Positions 46,369 to 54,752 of a DNA stretch of 64,000 nt are shown one piece after another. The notes below the pieces were generated by a model. The model was not told the origin of the DNA. It did no database searches and saw only the letters and a program-made list of their open reading frames with translations. The stretch is taken from NCBI RefSeq assembly GCF_013386825.1, contig NZ_JACARC010000037.1, positions 124,001-188,000 of the forward strand, in the 5' to 3' direction. The first letter of the stretch is position 1, and the number at the start of each line of letters is the position of its first letter. The position numbers and the translations under genes were made by a program. This stretch comes from Pseudomonas sp. IPO3778 (lineage in GTDB: Bacteria > Pseudomonadota > Gammaproteobacteria > Pseudomonadales > Pseudomonadaceae).

Positions 46369-48495
46369 ATGAAACATTTACCCCTTTTGGCGGGCCTGTT
46401 CGGCTGCCTGCCTGTCAGCACCTGGGCGATTGAGCTGGCACCCACCACCATTGATGGCGAGCAGACCGGCGAACCCGGCCTGGCCCTGGACCAATCCAGC
46501 GGCATGGCCTCGCGCCTGGGGCTGAGCGTGCGGGAAACCCCGGCGTCCATCGCCATTGCCAACCGCAACGACATCGAGCGCCGAGGCGCCAAAACCTTCC
46601 AGGACGCGGCCAATAGCCTGCCCGGGGTCAACGCCAGCGCGCCGCCGGGGTTTGGCGGTTTTATTTCTTATCGCGGGTTTACCAGTAGCCAGATCACCCA
46701 GATGTTCAATGGCGTTGCTGTCGCCGGCGGCCTAGCCCGCCCGGTGGACGCGTGGATTTATGACCGGGTCGAACTGGTGGGTGGCCCCTCCTCCCTGATC
46801 AACGGCGCCGGTTCCGTCGGTGGCTCGCTGAATTACGTGACCAAGCTGGCGACCCGTGAGGAACAGGCCGCCGAAGGCCAACTCACGTATGGCAGCTACG
46901 ACACCGCCGGCATGGCCTTCGGTCTGAACCACGCACTGACCGAGCCGGGCGCCGAGGTGCAGCATTACGCGCGCCTGGACGTGAGCCGCAACACCAACCA
47001 CACCTACATTGATCGTCAGCAGCGCGATGCCTGGAGCGTGGCGTTTTCCCTGTTGAGTGATTTCACGCCGAACCTGTCCCACACCCTGGCGCTGGAATAC
47101 CAGGACGAGCACGAAGACAGCCCCTATTGGGGCACGCCGGTGCTCAACCCGAAGTCGGGGGAGTTGAAGATCGACAAGCACAACCGCTTCAACAACTACA
47201 ACGTGGCGGACGGCCGTTATGAGCAGCGCACGATCTGGGTGCGCTCGATCATCGATTACCGGATCAACGACAGCACCACCCTGAAAAACACCCTCTACCA
47301 CCTCGACAGCCAGCGCGACTATCGCAACCTGGAAACCTACCAGTACAACGCCGATAACAGCGCCGTGAATCGCTCGACGGCCTATCAGGTGCGGCATCAG
47401 GGCGAGCAGAACGGCAACCAGTTCGAGCTGCTCCATGAAGACACGTTTTTTGGCTTGAGCACTACGTGGTCGGGCGGTTTTGAGTACAAGGTCAACAGCA
47501 CCACGAACAACCCGCTTAACGTGCCAGGCAACAGTACGGTGGACCCGAACCACTATGATCCCGGGCATTTCTATGACATCCCCGGCACGAAGCCCGGCTT
47601 CGACCCGGACAAAACCAACGCGGTGACCACCCAAGCGCTGTTCGTCGAAAACCGCCTGGGCCTGACCGACAAACTGTCGTTGCTCACCGGCCTGCGCTAC
47701 GACGCGATTGACCTTGAGGTCACCAACCACCGGGCCATCACCGCCAGCAATCCCCGGCACGTCAAACGCAGCTGGGAGCCGGTCACCGGACGCATCGGCC
47801 TGACGTATCAGTTCATTCCCCAAGCCAATGTCTATGTGCAATACAGCACCGCCGCCGAACAGCCGAGCAGCACCACCCAGGTGTTCGATGTCTCCACCGG
47901 CAAGCAATGGGAAGTGGGCAGCAAGTTCGACTACCTGGACGGCCGAGGTTCGGCCACCGTCGCTGCCTATAAAATCGAGCGCAAGGACTTCGCCGTGACC
48001 GACCCACTGGACCCGACCAACAGCATCCCGGTGGGCGCGCAGTCGTCCAAGGGGATCGAGTTGGCCAGTTCGTTGCGGGTTACCCCCCGGCTATTGGTGG
48101 AAGGCAACTACGCCTGGGTCGATGCCGAGTACGAAGACTTCAACGAGAAAATCGCCAGCGGGGCCGTGGTGTCGCGCAAGGGCAATACGCCGACCAATGT
48201 GCCCAGGCAAGTGGGCAATCTGTGGCTGACCTATGACTTTGCCGAGGATTGGCAAGGGGGCGTGGATGCGCGGTATGTAGCGTCGGTGTATGCCGATAAC
48301 GCCAACACCCTGACGGTGCCGGCGTATACCTTGTTCGGGACGTTCTTGACCTACAAGGTGGATCAACACACCTCTGTGACCGGCCGGGTGCGCAACCTGA
48401 CGAATGAGGTGTATGCGGAGTTTGCCCACGTATCGCCGGCGTATTACCTCGGGTCGCCGAGGACGTTTGAGCTGGCGGTGCAGACGAAATTCTAA
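46369..48495 (+). CDS. TonB-dependent outer-membrane receptor (siderophore-receptor type)
   Basis: A 708-residue receptor. The signal peptide MKHLPLLAGLFGCLPVSTWA is followed by a plug domain (TPASIAIANRNDIERRGAKT; VELVGGPSSLINGAGSVGG) and a 22-strand barrel ending in the outer-membrane assembly signal, a C-terminal Phe (VQTKF). The sequence is of the siderophore-receptor class, but the DUF2946 neighbour leaves a metal chelate other than ferric iron possible. The chosen ATG at 46369 is the one that produces the signal peptide. No sigma/anti-sigma pair is adjacent. Confidence 0.9.
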   Translation: MKHLPLLAGLFGCLPVSTWAIELAPTTIDGEQTGEPGLALDQSSGMASRLGLSVRETPASIAIANRNDIERRGAKTFQDAANSLPGVNASAPPGFGGFISYRGFTSSQITQMFNGVAVAGGLARPVDAWIYDRVELVGGPSSLINGAGSVGGSLNYVTKLATREEQAAEGQLTYGSYDTAGMAFGLNHALTEPGAEVQHYARLDVSRNTNHTYIDRQQRDAWSVAFSLLSDFTPNLSHTLALEYQDEHEDSPYWGTPVLNPKSGELKIDKHNRFNNYNVADGRYEQRTIWVRSIIDYRINDSTTLKNTLYHLDSQRDYRNLETYQYNADNSAVNRSTAYQVRHQGEQNGNQFELLHEDTFFGLSTTWSGGFEYKVNSTTNNPLNVPGNSTVDPNHYDPGHFYDIPGTKPGFDPDKTNAVTTQALFVENRLGLTDKLSLLTGLRYDAIDLEVTNHRAITASNPRHVKRSWEPVTGRIGLTYQFIPQANVYVQYSTAAEQPSSTTQVFDVSTGKQWEVGSKFDYLDGRGSATVAAYKIERKDFAVTDPLDPTNSIPVGAQSSKGIELASSLRVTPRLLVEGNYAWVDAEYEDFNEKIASGAVVSRKGNTPTNVPRQVGNLWLTYDFAEDWQGGVDARYVASVYADNANTLTVPAYTLFGTFLTYKVDQHTSVTGRVRNLTNEVYAEFAHVSPAYYLGSPRTFELAVQTKF

Positions 48496-48512
48496 GACTG
48501 GAACAGGGTCCA

Positions 48513-48600
48513 TGTGGGAGCCGGGCTTGCCCGCGATGCCGGCAACTCGGTCTGGCAGTCAAACCGAGGTGCCGGCATCGCAGGCAAGCCAGCTCCCACA
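48513..48600. repeat. REPIN-like inverted repeat, class A variant
   Basis: TGTGGGAGCCGGGCTTGCCC and AGGCAAGCCAGCTCCCACA bound an 88-bp element between the convergent receptor gene and the ProX-like gene. The interior GATGCCGGCA / TGCCGGCATC also pairs. Confidence 0.88.
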
Positions 48601-48632
48601 GTTAGTCGGTGCCCGTCATGTCTATTGAGGGG

Positions 48633-49649
48633 TTACTTAAGGCTGGCTTCCACCTTCTGCGCCACATCTTCAGTCAACCACGCCTTCCAGATTTGCGGAT
48701 GATCCTTGAGGAATGCCTGGGCGACTTCACGTGGCTGGCTGTGCTTCTCGCTCATCTCGGCCAGTGCCTTGTTCAACGGTTCGATGGGAAAGTCGACCTT
48801 GGCAAAGAACTCGGCGATCTGCGGGTACTCCTTCTGGAACGGCGTGGACACACCGATGCTCAGCTTGGAAGCCAGTGAACGGGTGGGCTTCGGATCAGGA
48901 TTGTCCGCATCCGTCAGGGTCTTCCAGGCCTCGGCATCAAACGGCGGTTCTTCCAGCTGGATCAGCTTGTAGCGCCCCATCAGCGGCGTCGGTGACCAGT
49001 AGTAGAACAGCACCGGTTTGCCCCGGCGGATCGACGAGGCAATCTCGGCGTCCAGCGCGGCACCCGAGCCACTGCGGAAGTTCACGTAGCTGTCGTCAAG
49101 CCCATACGCCTTGAGCTTTTGCTTGTTGACCACTTCCGAGGTCCAGCCAATCGGGCTGTTGAGGAACCGGCCCTTGCTCGGTGCTTCAGGGTCCTTGAAC
49201 ACGTCCTTGTAGCGCGCCAGGTCTTTCACGCTGCGCAGGTCCGGCGCCAGCGGCTTGATGCCTTTGGCCGGGTCGCCCTTGACCACGTATTCCGGCACCC
49301 ACCAACCCTCGGTGGCGCCCTTGACGATATCCCCCAGGCCCGCCACTTTGCCTTCAGCCTCGGCCTTGACCCACACCGGGCTGCGGCCGGCCCATTCTTC
49401 GCCGATCACCTGGATGTCGTTCTTGGCCAGGGCGGTTTCCAGGGTGATGGTGGTGCCGGGCAACGTGTCGGTGGGCAGGTCATAGCCCTTTTCGACAATC
49501 ACCCGCAGTACCTCGGTGATCAGGCTGCCACTTTCCCAATTCAGGTCCGCAAAGTGAATCGGCGCCTGGGCGGCCGACACCGGCAGCGAAGCCGCCGACA
49601 GACTCAGGGTCGTCAGCGAGGCTGCCAACAGTGCTCGAATTCCTTTCAT
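48633..49649 (-). CDS. Glycine betaine/choline-type ABC substrate-binding protein (ProX/OpuAC family)
   Basis: A 338-residue periplasmic binding protein with a signal peptide (LLAASLTTLSLSAASLPVSA). The OpuAC-type fold is indicated by FADLNWESGSLITEVLRVIV at the start, the EEWAGRSP segment and YYWSPTPLMGRYKL near residue 215, where aromatic residues would cage a quaternary ammonium ligand. No permease or ATPase gene is adjacent, so it must act with a transporter encoded elsewhere. The ATG at 49649 is preferred to an in-frame GTG three codons upstream. Confidence 0.85.
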   Translation of the reverse strand: MKGIRALLAASLTTLSLSAASLPVSAAQAPIHFADLNWESGSLITEVLRVIVEKGYDLPTDTLPGTTITLETALAKNDIQVIGEEWAGRSPVWVKAEAEGKVAGLGDIVKGATEGWWVPEYVVKGDPAKGIKPLAPDLRSVKDLARYKDVFKDPEAPSKGRFLNSPIGWTSEVVNKQKLKAYGLDDSYVNFRSGSGAALDAEIASSIRRGKPVLFYYWSPTPLMGRYKLIQLEEPPFDAEAWKTLTDADNPDPKPTRSLASKLSIGVSTPFQKEYPQIAEFFAKVDFPIEPLNKALAEMSEKHSQPREVAQAFLKDHPQIWKAWLTEDVAQKVEASLK

Positions 49650-49771
49650 GCTTTGCACCTCATGCCTACAGCAATAGCGAACGGCTTTGCTGTAACACCG
49701 CGAAGCCTCTAAGTACTTAAGTCAACTCAACTGTAGTAGAGGTTCCGGCGAACAGGGCATGACGCCGGGAT

Positions 49772-49969
49772 TTACGGCGGATTGTTCAGGCGCTGCAGTT
49801 CGCGGCGCACCATGCTGGCGTACTCGGCTGGCTTGAGTTCATACAATTGGCCGGCGACCCAGTTCAACCAGGCGCCCTGCAACTCGGCCTTGCGGGCAAA
49901 CAATTGTGCCGCCCTGGCCTGGGCATCGAGCACATGCTGCTCGTGGAACTGCGCCCTGCCCTGGCTCAT
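49772..49969 (-). CDS. Small hypothetical protein
   Basis: A 65-residue, Ala/Gln/Arg-rich, probably all-helical protein (QHVLDAQARAAQLFARKAEL). The ATG overlaps the stop of the preceding gene by one base (TAATG), so it is translated with it. No motif is recognised. Confidence 0.65.
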   Translation of the reverse strand: MSQGRAQFHEQHVLDAQARAAQLFARKAELQGAWLNWVAGQLYELKPAEYASMVRRELQRLNNPP

Positions 49970-50439
49970 TACTCGCTGGCCTTGAAGGTCACGAGTTCAC
50001 CCTTGCGCCATTTGGCAGCCTTGCCGGTAACGGCCTTGAGGGTTTTGGTCAGGCCTTCCACCAGTTGCTCATTGGCGGCGAACACCAGCATCACGCTGTG
50101 GCCTTCCTTGAATACGATGCCCTGGCCTTCGGTCGAGGAAACAAAGGCGTAGTCGCCCAGGCCATACACCGTCAACTTGATATCGCGGAACTTCAGTTCG
50201 AACTTGCCACCTTCGCGACTGGGCAATACTGCCGCGCGGAAGTGATCACCCACCTTGAGTTCCAGCCGCGGCTTGTCGTCCACGACCAGAGCGGCTTCGG
50301 TATCGATCTCGGCGATGTAGATACCTTCAGGCGTCTGCTCAGTGATGTAGACGAAACGGGATTGAAACTGCTTGACCAACTTTGCGCGCAAATCACCCAG
50401 CACGAACAACGCGTGCATATCCAGATTACTGACTGCCAA
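49969..50439 (-). CDS. Conserved hypothetical protein
   Basis: A 156-residue, probably cytoplasmic protein with mixed beta strands (YITEQTPEGIYIAEIDTEAA; KFELKFRDIKLTVYGLG). I do not recognise its family. The TTG at 50439 is preceded by GGGGG at good spacing; the alternative ATG at 50418 has no ribosome site. It is coupled to the 65-residue gene that follows. Confidence 0.65.
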   Translation of the reverse strand: MAVSNLDMHALFVLGDLRAKLVKQFQSRFVYITEQTPEGIYIAEIDTEAALVVDDKPRLELKVGDHFRAAVLPSREGGKFELKFRDIKLTVYGLGDYAFVSSTEGQGIVFKEGHSVMLVFAANEQLVEGLTKTLKAVTGKAAKWRKGELVTFKASE

Positions 50440-50832
50440 GGAAACGCCCCCACATCAAAAGGGTGCTGTCCGCACACGCGGGCAGCACAAAAAAACGGCC
50501 GAAACGGCACGATCACACAACACATACACTGAAAAAACTGAAGAAGATCACGCTGCCAAGCCATAAGACTAGTACAGGCGTGCCCGACGCACCTTACGCA
50601 GGTCGCCAGGCGTTGCAGGAAATCACAGGTTCAACGGCCAGAGAATACCGGCCGACCCACTTCAGACAATAACCCTTTAAAAAATGCAGTTTTCCGACAT
50701 CCCACACAGAAACTCATGCTTTGAATGGAACCGGACGCCGGATGCTGACGACAATACTAAAACAGCAACATGGGTCAAAACCACCCGAAATACTGCAAGC
50801 GAGTCCGCACGATCGATCAACAGGAGCTGATG
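50440..50832. other. 393-bp intergenic region between divergent hypothetical genes
   Basis: No gene is supported. The region is moderately A/T-rich and must hold the promoters of both flanking genes; no motif pair stands out with confidence. Confidence 0.4.
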
Positions 50833-51087
50833 ATGCAACGACCTCAACCGATTGCCACCCACTCGAGCACAGGTTCATCTTTTCTGGATGACGGCCAATT
50901 CTACTCCCTATACACCCACGGCGGTTGCCTGCATTCGGCGCTCTATCGGGTAGTGCCCGCCGGAAGGAACTTCTTCCACATCCTTGAAGTGCCCAGCGGG
51001 CGGATCAAAGGCTTTCGCAGTGGCCATAGCCAGGCCTGCGAACTGGCCAGGCAACTGGAAGCGACCCTGTACGCCTCCCACCCTTGA
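50833..51087 (+). CDS. Small hypothetical protein
   Basis: An 84-residue protein with no signal peptide or recognised motif. CAGGAG lies six bases before the chosen ATG (an adjacent ATG at 50830 is possible). The central part is aromatic- and Gly-rich (YSLYTHGGCLHSALYRVV) and the C-terminus is a helix. Confidence 0.6.
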   Translation: MQRPQPIATHSSTGSSFLDDGQFYSLYTHGGCLHSALYRVVPAGRNFFHILEVPSGRIKGFRSGHSQACELARQLEATLYASHP

Positions 51088-51230
51088 ACGTGAGCGCTGT
51101 CGTTTCGTCATCTGGTTGACTTTACTGCGCCGCCAGCGCGTAACAACTGCCATACTGGCCCGTCCATTGAGATTTGTCCCCTTGCGGTTCAGGTTTCACC
51201 AGCGCAATCACCTTCAAGGGAAGGCTATAC

Positions 51231-51461
51231 GTGACGGAATTTGATATAGGCGAATTTTTCATCCATGGCGAAGCCAGGGAAGTAGACGGTGAATTCCAGG
51301 CCGTGATTGTGATGCGGGCCAAGCCCCCACTGACCACCGTGACCACCCACCAGGTAGAAAAGGACCGCTGGTTCAAAACCGTAGACGCCGCCAACACCGC
51401 CGCCAAGGATGCCGCCAAAGCCCTCAAGGCCGCCGTCGATGCAGGCGCACTGACCTCCTGA
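51231..51461 (+). CDS. Small hypothetical protein
   Basis: A 76-residue protein starting at GTG after AAGGGAAGG. The N-terminal half looks like beta strands (FDIGEFFIHGEAREVDGEFQ), the C-terminal half is an Ala/Lys-rich helix (TAAKDAAKALKAAVDAG). The family is not recognised. Confidence 0.6.
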   Translation: MTEFDIGEFFIHGEAREVDGEFQAVIVMRAKPPLTTVTTHQVEKDRWFKTVDAANTAAKDAAKALKAAVDAGALTS

Positions 51462-51544
51462 ACCCCCGGCGCGACAATCCGATCGAACTCTGCCCCGCGA
51501 CAACCCTCCCATGCATACGATGATCAGCCTGCATGGAGAACGAT

Positions 51545-51781
51545 ATGGACGCGCCGACGTACAACCTCAAAGACTTGTTTGAACAACTGGGCCTGGAATC
51601 GTCCCCGGAGGCAATTGATGCCTTCATCGGCGAACACACCCTGGCCAATGACGTAAAGCTGATCGACGCGGATTTCTGGTCGCCGCAACAAGCCCAATTC
51701 CTTAAGGATGAACTGCGTGAAGACGCGGTCTGGGCCATCGCGGTCGACGAACTGAACCAGCGGCTGCACCAGCCACGCTGA
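51545..51781 (+). CDS. DUF2789 family protein
   Basis: A 78-residue acidic helical protein with the DUF2789 pattern (LKDLFEQLGLESSPEAIDAF near the start; FWSPQQAQFLKDEL later). GGAG-AACGAT precedes the ATG, so the in-frame ATG at 51533 is not used. The function is unknown; it is common in gamma-proteobacteria. Confidence 0.82.
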   Translation: MDAPTYNLKDLFEQLGLESSPEAIDAFIGEHTLANDVKLIDADFWSPQQAQFLKDELREDAVWAIAVDELNQRLHQPR

Positions 51782-51785
51782 TCCC

Positions 51786-52034
51786 TCAATGCAGGCTGTC
51801 TGATTGCTCCAGGCGCAACAACGCCTCCCAGGCAGCCCTGCACTCTTCAGCCTCATCGCGACTGGCGAACGCCGTGCCGCGTTGCTCGCCATTAAGCAAC
51901 ACCACCCAGCAGGCCTTGCGCCCCAGCGCACGCAGGGTCGGTGGGACGCCACTGCCATCATCACGGCGACATCGACTTTGGTTTGCATGAAACCTCTCCA
52001 GAAAATTAGTTAGCTGGCTAACAATGTTCGCCAT
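51786..52034 (-). CDS. Small hypothetical protein, start uncertain (possible frameshift)
   Basis: The last ~55 residues (VPPTLRALGRKACWVVLLNG then RDEAEECRAAWEALLRLE) look like genuine protein. The only start with an ideal ribosome site (GGAGAGGTTTC before the ATG at 51988) opens a different frame, MQTKVDVAV, that soon becomes unlike protein. Either the start is the ATG at 52034, giving 82 residues, or a small indel near 51955-51980 has separated the true start from its body. Confidence 0.45.
   Translation of the reverse strand: MANIVSQLTNFLERFHANQSRCRRDDGSGVPPTLRALGRKACWVVLLNGEQRGTAFASRDEAEECRAAWEALLRLEQSDSLH
52009..52022. promoter_or_regulatory. 14-bp palindrome GTTAGCTGGCTAAC
   Basis: A perfect inverted repeat (6-2-6) lies 21 bp upstream of the ATG at 51988 on the minus strand, in operator-like position for that start. 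No matching regulator is identified. Confidence 0.3.
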
Positions 52035-52114
52035 GCTACGGATTTCCTCCAGTTGGAAAAAGCTATCTACGGAATAGCTCCCTTGCATAACCTGCAACAA
52101 TCGCCCTCGATGCG

Positions 52115-53719
52115 TTAACGGCCCTCGGGTTTGTAGCCCAGGCGCAAGCCACCCCAATGCCTGCCCCTGACCGTGATCGGCACCGACAAGTCGTGCATCA
52201 ACTCGCCGGTATCGCGGGTGTAGGTTTGCAACAACACCGCCTGCTGGTGGCTGCCACAGCGAATCCCGGTACGGTCTTCGAATTTGCGTTTGGTGCGGTT
52301 TTGTACCGCGTCCACCTGGGCATCGCCGGTTAATGTCTGGGAAAACACCCTGTTGTGGGTGGGCACATAACCCTGGGGCGTGCAGGCGATGGCAAACACC
52401 AGCCCCTCATGCCGGGGCAGCAAGGCTTCCTGGATGGCGGGCAGCACCTGGTCGGTGTAGCCATCGAAACGGGTGTGATACTTGCTGGGCTGAGTGTTGG
52501 GAATGGGGGTGTAACTACGGTCGAACAAGTCATCGAGGCTGATGCGGTTTTGCAGCACGTCGGCTTCAAACTGTGCCGCGATGCGGCTCGCCCCTTCGCG
52601 CGCCAGGTCATAGATGCGCTGGTGGTAGTCGTCCAGGCCGACTTCGGCCAAGCGTTCACTGATGGTTTCGGCCTGCCCTTCCATTTGCACGGCGGCGGCG
52701 GCCAGTTGTTGGGTCTGCTGGTCACTGACGGTCAAATCGCTGCGCATCTGCTCCACGGCATGGAACAGGCTGTCGAGCTGGGCGCGGTTGGTGTCGGTGC
52801 CCTGGGCGATTTCATTGACTTGCCCTTCCACATCCGCCGCCAGGGTGGCGATGCTGACCAACTGCTCACCGGCGTGCTCCACCTGCTCTACACCGGATTG
52901 CAAATCCGCTGACAATTGGCGGATCTGCTCCACCACCTGGGCCGTACGCTGCTGGATGTCCGCCACCATCACCCCGACTTCATCGGTGGCCGTGGCGGTT
53001 CGCCCGGCCAGCCCGCGCACTTCGTCGGCGACCACCGCAAACCCGCGACCATGCTCACCGGCCCGCGCCGCTTCAATCGCCGCGTTCAAGGCCAGCAGGT
53101 TGGTCTGGCTGGCGATCGACTGGATCACCAGGGTGACACGCTGGATTTCTTCGCTGCGCTGGCTCAAGGCCTCGATCAATTGGCGACTGTCATTGGCGCG
53201 CTGGCTGAGCTGGTGCATGCGGGTGATGGACTGGGCCAGCACCTCACGCCCTTCGGTGCTGCGCTGGTGAGCCTGGCTGGCAGCGCCGAGGGCCTGGCGG
53301 CTGAGGTGCGAGGTGACTTTCTCAGTGCCAATCATCACTTCGGCACTGCTGACGATCTGCCGGGCCGCGCCGAGTTGGGATTGCAGCCTGGCCGCCAGTT
53401 GCTTGACCGAATAGGCCACGCCCGCGGCAGACAATGCGTTATGGCTGGTGGTGTAAGACAGGTCGCGGGTCAGCTCGCCGATTGCATCGCTGGCTTCGGA
53501 CGGTGCAACGCCTTGGGGGCGATGTTTCAGGCGGGGCAGCCAGATCAGCAGCAGGGCCACCGGCAGGCACAGGTAAATCGAGAGTTGGGCAAACGCCAGG
53601 CCCAGCAGCAACAGCACCAGGGCGGTGCTTTGCAGGAGCGGCGTCAACCAGCCGGGCACCTGTCGGGCCACCGTCGGGGGTGACACTGCTGCGCCCATGA
53701 GAGATCCGTCTCCAGCCAT
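52115..53719 (-). CDS. Methyl-accepting chemotaxis protein with cytoplasmic C-terminal sensor region
   Basis: A 534-residue MCP. Two adjacent N-terminal helices (near residues 25-65) leave almost no periplasmic loop. The signalling hairpin is intact (IASQTNLLALNAAIEAARAG, then GRGFAVVADEVRGLAGR) at about 200-235. The last 150 residues form a separate domain (FDRSYTPIPNT, CTPQGYVPTHNRVFSQ, HDLSVPITVRGRHWGGLRLG) that probably senses a cytoplasmic or membrane signal. The ATG at 53719 is preferred; an in-frame GTG at 53767 is possible. No che genes are nearby. Confidence 0.88.
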   Translation of the reverse strand: MAGDGSLMGAAVSPPTVARQVPGWLTPLLQSTALVLLLLGLAFAQLSIYLCLPVALLLIWLPRLKHRPQGVAPSEASDAIGELTRDLSYTTSHNALSAAGVAYSVKQLAARLQSQLGAARQIVSSAEVMIGTEKVTSHLSRQALGAASQAHQRSTEGREVLAQSITRMHQLSQRANDSRQLIEALSQRSEEIQRVTLVIQSIASQTNLLALNAAIEAARAGEHGRGFAVVADEVRGLAGRTATATDEVGVMVADIQQRTAQVVEQIRQLSADLQSGVEQVEHAGEQLVSIATLAADVEGQVNEIAQGTDTNRAQLDSLFHAVEQMRSDLTVSDQQTQQLAAAAVQMEGQAETISERLAEVGLDDYHQRIYDLAREGASRIAAQFEADVLQNRISLDDLFDRSYTPIPNTQPSKYHTRFDGYTDQVLPAIQEALLPRHEGLVFAIACTPQGYVPTHNRVFSQTLTGDAQVDAVQNRTKRKFEDRTGIRCGSHQQAVLLQTYTRDTGELMHDLSVPITVRGRHWGGLRLGYKPEGR

Positions 53720-53845
53720 CTTCGTTACCCCACTGCTTGTCGTTATTGTCACTGCATTAAACGCCACTATCTAGCCATTATCCATGGGCCTTTAGTGGGG
53801 GGCTTGCAGCAGATCAATAGACAGGGGTAATACGGGCGAAATCTA

Positions 53846-53945
53846 TGTAGGAGCCAGCTTGCTCGCGAAGAACCTGAGAACACCGTTGGGTATCAGGTTT
53901 CCCGCGTTATCGTTAACGACCTTCGCGAGCAAGCTCGCTCCTACA
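53846..53945. repeat. REPIN-like element, class C
   Basis: TGTAGGAGCCAGCTTGCTCG and GAGCAAGCTCGCTCCTACA bound a 100-bp element between the MCP gene start and the DksA-like gene end. The interior includes CGCGTTATCGTTAACGAC, close to the other two class C copies. Confidence 0.88.
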
Positions 53946-53954
53946 CGGGCGGCA

Positions 53955-54359
53955 TCAGGCTTGACGCTGGTGCTTGTCGATTTGCTCGTGGCGCTCTTGC
54001 GCTTCGATGCAGTACTTGGTGGTGGGGCTGATCAGCAGGCGCTTGAGGCCGATAGGCTCGCCGCTGTCATCGCACCAGCCGAAGGAATCTTCCTTGATAC
54101 GGCCCAGGGCCTGCTCAAGTTGCGGCAGCATGCGCTGGTCGCGGTCGATAGCGTTCACCAGCCAGGTGCGCTCTTCTTCGACAGACGCCGCGTCAGCCGG
54201 ATCAGCCGGGGTGTCCAGGCTTTCAATGGCGATGCGGTTCTGCTCGATGCGCTCGTGGTGTTCCACTTTCATGTCTTGCAACAACTGCTCAAAAAAAGCG
54301 TGCTGCTCGGCATTCATGTAGTCATCCGCCGGCATGGCCAGCAACTTTTCCTTTGTCAT
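53955..54359 (-). CDS. DksA/TraR-family protein with incomplete zinc site
   Basis: A 134-residue DksA homologue. The coiled-coil region spans residues 20-90, with acidic residues near its tip (DTPADPADAA) that in DksA reach into the RNA polymerase secondary channel. The globular end should carry CxxC-x17-CxxC, but here reads CDDS and CIEA, so only two of four Cys remain. P. aeruginosa DksA2, a zinc-independent paralogue, shows the same pattern, so this may be its counterpart. No clear Zur-box-like sequence was seen upstream. The ATG at 54359 gives the family length. Confidence 0.85.
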   Translation of the reverse strand: MTKEKLLAMPADDYMNAEQHAFFEQLLQDMKVEHHERIEQNRIAIESLDTPADPADAASVEEERTWLVNAIDRDQRMLPQLEQALGRIKEDSFGWCDDSGEPIGLKRLLISPTTKYCIEAQERHEQIDKHQRQA

Positions 54360-54647
54360 TGATTTCTCTATAAAAAATACGTGCATTAAGGCGAATAAGG
54401 GAGCGTTCCGGCCGACCTCTGCAGGTCTCGGAAAGGCGCCGTCCATTTCAAGCGCCACCCGGCACTCAATTTACGAGGGGCGGCAGTCTAAGGCCGACTT
54501 GAGGGCTCAGCAACTGAAATGACAGGCATTTTTTCCAAGATAACCCGCAAAGGCACCAGGACGGGCTCGGCGAACGGTCATCGGAGTGCGTTTATAGCAA
54601 GAAATTCAGTGTTGTGGAGCTATATAGAAGACAAACGGTTAAACCAC

Positions 54648-54747
54648 TGTAGGAGCGAGCTTGCTCGCGAAGAACTTCAAGACACCGCGTTTCGTCAGGC
54701 TACGCGCGTTATCGTTGACGTTTTTCGCGAGCAAGCTCGCTCCTACA
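54648..54747. repeat. REPIN-like element, class C
   Basis: TGTAGGAGCGAGCTTGCTCG and the inverted copy bound a 100-bp element ending 6 bp from the stop of the inositol permease gene. Apart from this element, the 393 bp between the DksA-like gene start and the permease end hold nothing I recognise. Confidence 0.88.
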
Positions 54748-54752
54748 GGGAG

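Noticed and set aside
49969..50439. PilZ-domain reading of the 156-residue hypothetical protein
   Set aside because: The c-di-GMP-binding RxxxR and D/NxSxxG motifs were not found, so no function is claimed.
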